Positions 7,741 to 16,112 of a DNA stretch of 37,961 bases are shown here, in pieces (the stretch's first letter is position 1; every line of letters starts with the position of its first letter). Source of the stretch: Flavobacterium sp. (GTDB taxonomy: Bacteria; Bacteroidota; Bacteroidia; Flavobacteriales; Flavobacteriaceae); contig SEBM01000001.1 in NCBI GenBank assembly GCA_004296145.1, forward strand, positions 1 through 37,961, given 5' to 3'. Both the position numbers and the translations under genes were made by a program. The notes below the pieces were generated by a model. The model ran no database searches. It was not told the DNA's origin and was given only the letters and a program-made list of their open reading frames with translations.

Positions 7741-9780
7741 ATGGCCTCAAAAGTATCAACCGAAAGAATTGGCATAGACCTTAAAGGAAGGGTAAGCCGT
7801 TTGAAATTGGCAGAGCGTAACATGTTACTACCAGTTTTTGAGGCTATAATTAATTCAATTCACGCTATTGAAGATACCAAAGTACCGAATGGTGAGATTG
7901 AAATTATAGTTCATCGAAGTCCTCAAACAACTTTCGAAACCGAAAATGATGGTAGAAAGGTATTAGCAGAGATTATTGGTTTTACAATAATTGATAATGG
8001 CATAGGATTTACAAATGACAACTATGAGTCATTTAAAAGAGAGTATTCAACTTACAAAGCTGAGCGAGGTGGTTTAGGATTAGGACGTTTTATGTGGTTG
8101 AAAGCTTTTAACGATGTTAAAATCGAAAGTGAGTTTTATAATGATAAAATACCATCAAAACGGACCTTCGCTTTTAATCTTCACGCTACCGAGGGAATTG
8201 CAAAGCATCAGCTTATTACTTTAGAAGAAATTAAAGGACGGAAAACAGTTGTTCAATTGATTGGTTATAAAGAGCCTTACAAATCTAAATGCCCAAAGAA
8301 ATTAAGCACTATTGCAGATCGAATAGTAGAACATTGTTTAATTTACTTCTTAAGTGCGAATTGCCCTAAAATCATTTTAAAAGACGAAGAAGAAGCCATA
8401 ACGTTAAATGAGTACTTTAGCAAGTTAACGTTAGGAAATACTTTTAAAGATACCTTTAATGTCGAGCCATTTTCGTTTAAAATTACACTTCTGAAATGGT
8501 TTGAGCACGAGCAATTTACCAATCACAAAATCTCTTTGTGTGCAAATAATCGTGAAGTCGATTATTTTAATGTTAGTAAGGTTTTTCCAGATATACATTC
8601 AAAAATTGAGGATGAAGAAACAGGTAAACAATACTTAATTGTATGTTATGTAGAAGGAACCTATTTTGATGCAAATATTAATGATGAGAGAACAGAGATT
8701 AGGTTTAGCAAAAATGGAATTTTCGATGGTGAACTAATTGCAGAAAGTGATTTGTTTTTGGCATTACAACCCATTGTTAAAAAATACTTTGAAGCAGAAA
8801 TAGAAGAATTTAAAGCAAGAAAAAATGGTCGGATTTCCAATTTTATAGCAGAAACTGCTCCCCAATATCGAATTCTAAATAAATACATTCCCTCATTTGA
8901 CGATATTGTGGTGACGGAACATACCTCAGATCAAGAGTTAGATTTGAAATTATACAAGAAGCTTCAGGAGCTTGAATATGATTTTAGAAAAGACACAGTT
9001 GACCTGCTCACAGATATTGAGGGTGAAGATGCTGATATGTTGAAGGAAAAGTATTCTAAGTTATTTGAAGAACTTTCTGATATTAATAAATCAAAGTTGG
9101 CTCAGTATGTTGTGCACCGTAAATACATATTAGAGCTTTTCGAAAAATCTTTAGCACTTAATTTGCAAGGAAAATACGAATTAGAAGATACTGTTCATAG
9201 TATTATTTATCCAACTAGAACAACTTCTAATGAAATAGACTTTAATAATCAAAATCTATGGATAATTGACGAACGCTTAAGTTTCCATAATTTTCTATCT
9301 TCAGATAAGCCTCTAAAAAGTATCCAAGGTTTTGAAAACGATTGTTCAGATCGTCCTGACTTGATGATATTCAATAATCCCATTTCTTATATTGAGGGAG
9401 ATGAAGCACCATTTAATTCTGTCGTTCTAGTTGAGTTTAAAAGGCCAATGCGTAAGGGGTACGATGAAAACGAGGATAATCCGATTGTTCAACTCTATGA
9501 CTATGTTAGAGAAATCCGTAAAGGTAAAAGGTTGACTAATGACGGCAGGACTTATGACATTGGAGAGCATACAAGATTTTACTGTTATTTAGTTTGCGAC
9601 CGAAACGAAAAAATAGACCAATATGCCGAGAATGCTCAGCTCGAAAAATCTTTTGATGGACTTGGCTGGTTCGGTTATAATAAAAGCTTAAAATGTACCA
9701 TAGATATCATGCCTTTTAACCAAGTGCTATCAAATGCTAAAAAAAGGAATAAGGTGTTATTTCATAAACTTGGAATATAA
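7741..9780 (+). CDS. GHKL ATPase fused to a PD-(D/E)XK nuclease
   Basis: 679 aa. The N-terminus is a GHKL (Hsp90/MutL/MORC-type) ATPase: N-box FEAIINSIHAI (33-43), G1 box DNGIG (85-89) and G2 box GGLGLGRF (110-117). A long helical middle region (about 350-480) follows. The C-terminus carries the pattern of a PD-(D/E)XK nuclease: RPDLMIF with Asp540, VLVEFKRP with Glu565 and Lys567, then NPIVQLYDYVREI with Gln584. This suggests an ATP-driven clamp that delivers a nuclease to DNA. It lies inside the type I operon between hsdS and the 1538-aa ATPase. The ATPase call is firm; the nuclease call rests on motif spacing. It does not match a subunit of a named defence system that I know. Confidence 0.8.
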   Translation: MASKVSTERIGIDLKGRVSRLKLAERNMLLPVFEAIINSIHAIEDTKVPNGEIEIIVHRSPQTTFETENDGRKVLAEIIGFTIIDNGIGFTNDNYESFKREYSTYKAERGGLGLGRFMWLKAFNDVKIESEFYNDKIPSKRTFAFNLHATEGIAKHQLITLEEIKGRKTVVQLIGYKEPYKSKCPKKLSTIADRIVEHCLIYFLSANCPKIILKDEEEAITLNEYFSKLTLGNTFKDTFNVEPFSFKITLLKWFEHEQFTNHKISLCANNREVDYFNVSKVFPDIHSKIEDEETGKQYLIVCYVEGTYFDANINDERTEIRFSKNGIFDGELIAESDLFLALQPIVKKYFEAEIEEFKARKNGRISNFIAETAPQYRILNKYIPSFDDIVVTEHTSDQELDLKLYKKLQELEYDFRKDTVDLLTDIEGEDADMLKEKYSKLFEELSDINKSKLAQYVVHRKYILELFEKSLALNLQGKYELEDTVHSIIYPTRTTSNEIDFNNQNLWIIDERLSFHNFLSSDKPLKSIQGFENDCSDRPDLMIFNNPISYIEGDEAPFNSVVLVEFKRPMRKGYDENEDNPIVQLYDYVREIRKGKRLTNDGRTYDIGEHTRFYCYLVCDRNEKIDQYAENAQLEKSFDGLGWFGYNKSLKCTIDIMPFNQVLSNAKKRNKVLFHKLGI

Positions 9781-9808
9781 TAATTATTAAAATCTCTATA
9801 TTAAAATT

Positions 9809-12800
9809 ATGCTCTCACAACAAGAAGCCTTAAACAGGCTTAAAAAATCATGGCAAATCGAAGAAATGCAATTTTTGGGAGTCTTAGACAGACCTAAAAA
9901 TGATGACGGCACTCTCAGAAAAATTGGTTTTTTTAAATTAAAACTAAACGATAGAGCCTTACAATACCCTATTATTGACGGTTATAAATACCACACTTCG
10001 GTAAGTGTATTTGTTCCAGACGCCAGGACACTCGTGAACGGCAAAACATATTACATAAAAGTTGGTATAGCAGAAGATAATGATAGAGCTAAATATGACA
10101 ACCCATTTCTATTGGCATTCGAAGAGATATTTGAAATAGAGCAAACTACCGATGTCGTGAGTCCCAAAGACTTTATAGCTAATTGGTTCGGGAAAAAAGG
10201 TGAAAATCCAGGAGACGCGGCTTCAATTGCGGCTCAGTTGCGATTAAATCAGTTAGAACTCTATACGCAAACCAAAAGATTTGTATTTGAGTTGATTCAA
10301 AATGCAGATGATATGCCAGTGAGTAATAGAGGAGTTGAGATAGATATCCGGTTATTAGAAAATTACTTTTTGTTTCAGCATACAGGTCAGTATTTCACTA
10401 GAGAAAATGTTAAGGCCATTTGCGACGCTGCACAAAGTACTAAGCGTAACGATGAAACCAAAACTGGATATAAAGGAATAGGTTTTAAATCGGTTTTTTC
10501 TGATAGTGAAAAGGTATTTATCTATTCTCAAGATTACAGCTTTAAATTCGACAAAGGTGCTGATGTGTATGGAGATTTCCGAGGGCTGTACAAGCCATAC
10601 TGGAATAAACTAAATACAAATGCTCAAAGAAATTTCTTTTTGGATTTTGATGGTCAAGAAAGTAAGTATACAAATATTGATAATATTCCTTGGCAGATAA
10701 AGCCAATTTGGGTAGATATTGCCGAATATCCGCGAGAAATACTTCCGTTCATAAATAAGAAAAAAAACGTAAATATTTCTCTTGCAGTTGGGCAAGCAAA
10801 GATTCAAGAAAAAAATTATAATGCAATGATAGGAAGCTTAGTAGATGATCCTACGTTTCTATTATTCCTTCGTAATACCAAAAGCATACGCTATACCGAT
10901 CCAAGTCAAAAAGAAATATCAATAAGGGTTGTAAAAGAAGATGATCAAACTAAAGTGTACACAAATGACGAATTACAGTCTGTGTATGCATCGTTTCAAG
11001 ATGATATTGAAATAAACAATGGTGCGTTTGCCGAAGCAGGTTTTGATTTGGAACACCTAGAAATTGAAGAAAATAAATTTGTTTTCAAGAATAAAAAAGG
11101 AAAAATATTAGAAAATATCCCTGAAAAACTTGGTAAACTTAATGAAACTGTTGTATCCTTTGCAGTTAAGATAGAAAAGGAGAAAATCATTCCTATCAGC
11201 GAATCTGAATCAATTTTATATAACTATTTGCCAACATCAGATGATAAGTACAGATTCCCATTTATTGTAAATGCAGACTTTGTTTCAAAAACTGATAGGG
11301 AGGGAATACTTGCTGAGAATATATGGAATCATTATTTGTTCTATCACATTGGCTATTCACTTATACGGTGGGTAAATAAATTATCGGAAAAAGGTCTATG
11401 GTCTACTTATCTAAAAATCCTACCGAAATCCTACCTCGATGAGGATAATCAAGAACGAAGTGTTATTAATTCCGCATTTAATAGTGGATTATTGAAGGGT
11501 ATAAATGAGATCAAATTTTTGATTGATACTAGTGGCAAAAAACAGTTGGCTAGTGAAGTCATCTACGATAAGTCTGGATTAGCAAATATTATAGGCTCGA
11601 TTACTTATCTTGAATTTATAAATAGCGATAAGCATCTTGCACACACTTCAATTGAGGAAATTGATATAAAAATTCCTTACTTGGAGATTGAAGTCATAGG
11701 TAAGAAGAAGATAAAACCTTTTTTTAGTGATAGTAACGCTATATTGGTTTTAAACTCTAAAATAGCTTCTTTTAAAAAGGATAAATATCAGGAATTTTTA
11801 GGTTGGCTTAATTCATCTGAATTAAGTTATGATGAAATTAGCAATGTAAAATTTATTGCTTTTGGTAGTGAGTACTTTTCTTTAGAAGATGTCTACGGAA
11901 ATAATAGTTTATTCCTATTTGATGATACGCTAAAGTCTATAAATCATCTAATAAATAATAACGGCGGTGAAATTTCGGCAATTGATCTTTCTCCATTTAA
12001 AGAGCTTTATGAGATAGTAGTTGGAGATGAAGCCTCATATTATCATCAAAAAAATGGTTTATATCTTAAAATAGTTTCTTTTTTCGAATCAAAAATATCT
12101 ACTGTTGATGCACAAGACAAATATTTGATTTTAGAAGTTTTAAGATCATTGGATGGAATAGATATTAAAACAGTTGCGAAACTATCTTGGTACAAAAATA
12201 CTTTAGGTGAATTGAAGTCATTATACGACTTGTATAATAACGAAGATTTTGTTTATTCTTCAAAATACAATGATTTCTTTTTACACCCTATAGAAATCAA
12301 AAACCTTTCTAAAACTTACCTTAATGAATTAAATTCACTAGTTGACCTTCTAGATGATAAGAGTTTTTATTTAGGATACACCGACCGTGTAGTTTATGAC
12401 TCTCAAAATGAAGATATCAGACTTCTAGAAATTTTTGTAAGACTAGCAGAAGAAGACACCAATATATATAAATCTTTAGCCAAGAAAATTACTTGGAATG
12501 ATACTATAATAGATGGCGATCTATACTTAGATGAAGTAATTGTCAAGTTCACAAATACTGAGAATGAGCAAATAGAAGAAAAGTTTCGTTTGTTAGACCT
12601 CGTTTCTAATTTAACCACAAACAATAAATCTCTAGATGAATTATTATCTAATTTGAATGGTTTAAGTGTCAAGAGTAAGGAGTTATTAAGAAGTGATGTT
12701 TTTAAACTTAAAGAATTTAAAAAAGAAGATATAATAAAATCTATCCAATCAAAAAAAGACATTTCTGTTAGCTACAGGCAATTTTTCTATTTAGCAGTAG

Positions 12801-14425
12801 ATGCTTGGTTTTGTAATAATACTACACTCAATCTTGGAAGTGCCCATTTTGGTTTTATTGACCACTTTACTATTGCGTTATTAGATTATATATATATTAA
12901 TAAAGTTGATTGCGATAAATTCAATTATATCCAAAATGGAAAAAATCATTCTTTTTTTCCGCAAAATAAATTTATAGTATTTGATAGTGATTTATTGCAC
13001 AATGATGAGGAGGTAGCTGATGTTTATAAAAATTGGATTGGGAATGAAGTTCAAAAAAAGCAACTTTTCTTAGAAATGGGTTGTTTTGATGAAAATCATT
13101 TACATTTTCAATTCAGGACAGCTTTAAGTAGATGTGATGTGTCTAAGTGCTTAAATTTATTGTTCAAACTTGAACAAAATGAAGCATTATTAGAGCATAC
13201 TTCATTTTTTGTGCAGAAATTTGGAGAGAAAATTTATGATAATTGCAGCCAGACGGAATTGGTAATTAAGTTTTATAGTTTGCTTTCGACGTTAAACAAT
13301 ATTGTTTTATCTGCTTTAAACTACCCTTTTTTAAATCCGAAAGGCAAAAATATTAACTTCCATTCTTTGGATAATATGGAATCTTGTTATAAATATAATA
13401 AAGATGAATGGATGGGATATGAAGAAGAGATAGTAAGCTTTATTGAAAAGGAGCAATCTAATATAATTCACAAAGAATTATTACTTCCTCCTAAGTATCA
13501 TAATCAAGTCCATGATGTAAAAATATCTTCGACAGTAAACCAAGATTTATTAAATCAACACAGTGAATTATTTTCAGCTCCATATTACGAAAACTGGAGT
13601 CAAAAGGTGCAATTTCCAATTTATATCTATTCCGGCGGCTATATTCCTCATAAACTATCCTTTGATGAGTTGATACTTGAACATAATTTTGATGAAGGTA
13701 AATTGATTCATAAGGAAGGTAATTGTTTTTTCGTTAGTAAGAGTTTAGAATCGGAATTGCCTTTTTGTATACATGATATGGATACGCAAGCCTGGCGTAG
13801 TCTTACTGAAGCCAAATATTACTATCAACCTGAAAGCTCGCCTAAGAAAGAAAAATCTGAATTAACTGATAAAGAAATTGAGGATTTCAAGCGTCTTTTC
13901 GGTAAACAATATTCTAAATCGGACAAGGAGGCAGCTTGGCTATTGGTTGCGTTTAAGTCTTTGTCATATTACGAATCAAATGGCTATGACATTTCTGGAT
14001 ATAGTGAAACTCTATATAAAAAATTCTTTGAGTTCACTAAAGATGGCCAGAAACTAACTGTTTATCCTAGGTCCGCTAAAGGAGACCTATTATATATAAC
14101 TATTCAGGTTTGGGAGCAACTAGATGACGATTGTGTACAACTATTTGCGTTGATGAAGAATAATATCCATCGAATAATCCATGCAAAAGAAGAATTAATA
14201 AATGATGGTGATAAACTTCTATTTAGCATGAATATTTCAGACTCGAGCAAAAAAATATCAGTGGTAAACAACCTATTTAATAAAGCATCTATTAACGATT
14301 TAAAGTATGATATTAATTCTGAGACAATATTAATTGTTCGTATGAATAATACACTAGAATTTAAATCTCTATTTGAAGGTTTTGGTAACGAACATAAAGA
14401 TTTATATAGCTTTGGAAATGTATGA
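9809..14425 (+). CDS. Sacsin/NO VEIN-like giant GHKL ATPase
   Basis: 1538 aa. Residues 1-115 form a small beta-rich N-terminal domain. A sacsin-type GHKL ATPase follows: FELIQNADD (160-168, the N-box with Asn165), FQHTGQYFTREN (189-200) and TGYKGIGFKSVF (219-230). Then comes over 1000 residues without a recognisable domain. The last 150 residues (from about KSDKEAAWLLVAFKSL) resemble DUF3883, the NO VEIN C-terminal domain. Its usual nuclease-like core E-V-K seems replaced by V-Y-P, so that active site may be dead. Sacsin-like ATPases occur in defence islands and near SF1 helicases. The stop overlaps the ATG of the helicase gene (ATGA, 4 bp), so the two are probably partners. The ATPase call is firm, the C-terminal one tentative. 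Confidence 0.75.
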   Translation: MLSQQEALNRLKKSWQIEEMQFLGVLDRPKNDDGTLRKIGFFKLKLNDRALQYPIIDGYKYHTSVSVFVPDARTLVNGKTYYIKVGIAEDNDRAKYDNPFLLAFEEIFEIEQTTDVVSPKDFIANWFGKKGENPGDAASIAAQLRLNQLELYTQTKRFVFELIQNADDMPVSNRGVEIDIRLLENYFLFQHTGQYFTRENVKAICDAAQSTKRNDETKTGYKGIGFKSVFSDSEKVFIYSQDYSFKFDKGADVYGDFRGLYKPYWNKLNTNAQRNFFLDFDGQESKYTNIDNIPWQIKPIWVDIAEYPREILPFINKKKNVNISLAVGQAKIQEKNYNAMIGSLVDDPTFLLFLRNTKSIRYTDPSQKEISIRVVKEDDQTKVYTNDELQSVYASFQDDIEINNGAFAEAGFDLEHLEIEENKFVFKNKKGKILENIPEKLGKLNETVVSFAVKIEKEKIIPISESESILYNYLPTSDDKYRFPFIVNADFVSKTDREGILAENIWNHYLFYHIGYSLIRWVNKLSEKGLWSTYLKILPKSYLDEDNQERSVINSAFNSGLLKGINEIKFLIDTSGKKQLASEVIYDKSGLANIIGSITYLEFINSDKHLAHTSIEEIDIKIPYLEIEVIGKKKIKPFFSDSNAILVLNSKIASFKKDKYQEFLGWLNSSELSYDEISNVKFIAFGSEYFSLEDVYGNNSLFLFDDTLKSINHLINNNGGEISAIDLSPFKELYEIVVGDEASYYHQKNGLYLKIVSFFESKISTVDAQDKYLILEVLRSLDGIDIKTVAKLSWYKNTLGELKSLYDLYNNEDFVYSSKYNDFFLHPIEIKNLSKTYLNELNSLVDLLDDKSFYLGYTDRVVYDSQNEDIRLLEIFVRLAEEDTNIYKSLAKKITWNDTIIDGDLYLDEVIVKFTNTENEQIEEKFRLLDLVSNLTTNNKSLDELLSNLNGLSVKSKELLRSDVFKLKEFKKEDIIKSIQSKKDISVSYRQFFYLAVDAWFCNNTTLNLGSAHFGFIDHFTIALLDYIYINKVDCDKFNYIQNGKNHSFFPQNKFIVFDSDLLHNDEEVADVYKNWIGNEVQKKQLFLEMGCFDENHLHFQFRTALSRCDVSKCLNLLFKLEQNEALLEHTSFFVQKFGEKIYDNCSQTELVIKFYSLLSTLNNIVLSALNYPFLNPKGKNINFHSLDNMESCYKYNKDEWMGYEEEIVSFIEKEQSNIIHKELLLPPKYHNQVHDVKISSTVNQDLLNQHSELFSAPYYENWSQKVQFPIYIYSGGYIPHKLSFDELILEHNFDEGKLIHKEGNCFFVSKSLESELPFCIHDMDTQAWRSLTEAKYYYQPESSPKKEKSELTDKEIEDFKRLFGKQYSKSDKEAAWLLVAFKSLSYYESNGYDISGYSETLYKKFFEFTKDGQKLTVYPRSAKGDLLYITIQVWEQLDDDCVQLFALMKNNIHRIIHAKEELINDGDKLLFSMNISDSSKKISVVNNLFNKASINDLKYDINSETILIVRMNNTLEFKSLFEGFGNEHKDLYSFGNV

Positions 14426-16110
14426 TTACTAAAACTGATCAATTAAAATTCTACGAATGGCAACTTGAAGAACTAAGTTTACAATGGGAACGATATTTAA
14501 GTTCAAAAATGATTGTTCTATTTGAAGAAAGAAAGTGTTTTCTTGGGAAACTTTATGCAGTGGATAAAGTTAGAGGAAATATTATTGTTAGATTCCCGAA
14601 GAACAAAGGTCCAAGATTAGATATGCAGTATTGCCTTTATCTACCAAAGGATTTAAATAGCTTGAATAAAACTTTTTCTGAATTTGCGAAAGAGGCTTAC
14701 GGCACTAATGATCATAATGTGTCAGCTCTTTACTACATTAACAATGAGGATGAAGGTGTTTATGTAGGTATCGGAAATATTCCTCTGACTATTTTTGATT
14801 TTTTTGTCAGTAAGGCTTCCGCTAAGCTTGAAATTACGATTGTATTGGGTGAACCAGAACCTCCATACGCATACCTTCAAAATCTTCAGGGTTTTACTAA
14901 AAATAATGGTGATAGAATTAACCCTAGTAATAACAGATCTTTTAAATTTTCTTCCTTCGATGAAAACAAAGTTGAGGGCATCATTTCAGGGTTAGAAAAT
15001 CAAAAAACCGTAATAATCAAAGGTCCACCAGGAACAGGAAAATCGACAATCACCGCAGATTTTATAAGTAAATATGGTAAGAATAAAAAGGTTTGTGTAG
15101 CTGCACTTGCAAATAAGGCATTAATAGAAATAGCGCAAAAAGAGGGTTTAAAGAACCCTACCTTAAATGTTTTCAAAACTAATTTAACTGTTTCTGAGAA
15201 AAAGGAATTGAACTATTTAGAGGCTTATGATGATTCTAGGATAACCAACGATTTTGTTTTGTTAACAACTTATTTTAAGCTTTCCCACAAAGTAAAGGAT
15301 CTGACAAAACCTATCTATTATTTTGACTTACTTATAATCGAAGAAGCTTCTCAAGCATTTTACACAACTATTTTCGCTTTGAAATACCTTGCCAGACAAG
15401 TAGTTATTATAGGAGATCCAAAACAATTAAGCCCTATAGTTTTAAATTCAAATAATGCCGAGAAAATAAATATAAACATAAATCTTCTTGTTAACGGCAT
15501 GGAAAGTATAATGGGGGAAGCAAATGTTGTGAATTACCTCTTAAAGGAAAGTTTTAGACTTAATACTTACAATACAACTCTTACAAATTTTTTTTATGAA
15601 GGTAATTTAGTTTCAAGAAATCAAACTCAATCGTCTATTAAGATCGGCTCAGTATTTCAGCGCTATTTTAACAAAGAAAAAACAACTCAAATTTTACTTG
15701 AGGACTCACTATCTACATTAGATGATTTGCTTAAGTTCTCCTCTAAACTTAATAATTTCCTTCATGATATTCATCAAAATAATACTGGTCTTAAAATATG
15801 TGTGCTAGCTCCATTTCGTAAAGATGTTGTTGTACTTCAAGAATCACTATCCACTGTTGCGAAAAATGTTCCTAACCAAGTTACTGTAGAGACAATAGAT
15901 AGAGTTCAAGGATTAACAGTTGACATTTGTTTCTTGATCTTGCGACTAGATGGTTCTCCTAATTTCATATTTGATAGTAATCGGTTCAATGTTGCAACAA
16001 GTCGAAGTAGGCATTATAATTTAATTGTTACCGATAAAAAATTCAAAGTTTTTAATTCTTTGCTTCCAACAGAAGTAAAAAGTTACCTCAATCACTTAAC
16101 CATAGTTTAA
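14422..16110 (+). CDS. Upf1-like superfamily 1 helicase
   Basis: 562 aa. An N-terminal accessory region (1-180) precedes the SF1 core: Walker A GPPGTGKS (201-208), motif II IIEEASQAF (305-313), motif III GDPKQLSP (331-338), motif V VETIDRVQGLTVD and motif VI NVATSRSRH near the C-terminus. This order is that of Upf1/Dna2-type DNA or RNA helicases. Motif II has Glu307 where DEA is normal, a conservative change whose effect is unknown. The start codon overlaps the stop of the sacsin-like gene, so translation is coupled. The stop is 2 bp before hsdR. It probably works with the large ATPase as a nucleic-acid remodelling pair attached to the type I enzyme. Confidence 0.85.
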   Translation: MITKTDQLKFYEWQLEELSLQWERYLSSKMIVLFEERKCFLGKLYAVDKVRGNIIVRFPKNKGPRLDMQYCLYLPKDLNSLNKTFSEFAKEAYGTNDHNVSALYYINNEDEGVYVGIGNIPLTIFDFFVSKASAKLEITIVLGEPEPPYAYLQNLQGFTKNNGDRINPSNNRSFKFSSFDENKVEGIISGLENQKTVIIKGPPGTGKSTITADFISKYGKNKKVCVAALANKALIEIAQKEGLKNPTLNVFKTNLTVSEKKELNYLEAYDDSRITNDFVLLTTYFKLSHKVKDLTKPIYYFDLLIIEEASQAFYTTIFALKYLARQVVIIGDPKQLSPIVLNSNNAEKINININLLVNGMESIMGEANVVNYLLKESFRLNTYNTTLTNFFYEGNLVSRNQTQSSIKIGSVFQRYFNKEKTTQILLEDSLSTLDDLLKFSSKLNNFLHDIHQNNTGLKICVLAPFRKDVVVLQESLSTVAKNVPNQVTVETIDRVQGLTVDICFLILRLDGSPNFIFDSNRFNVATSRSRHYNLIVTDKKFKVFNSLLPTEVKSYLNHLTIV

Positions 16111-16112
16111 TA

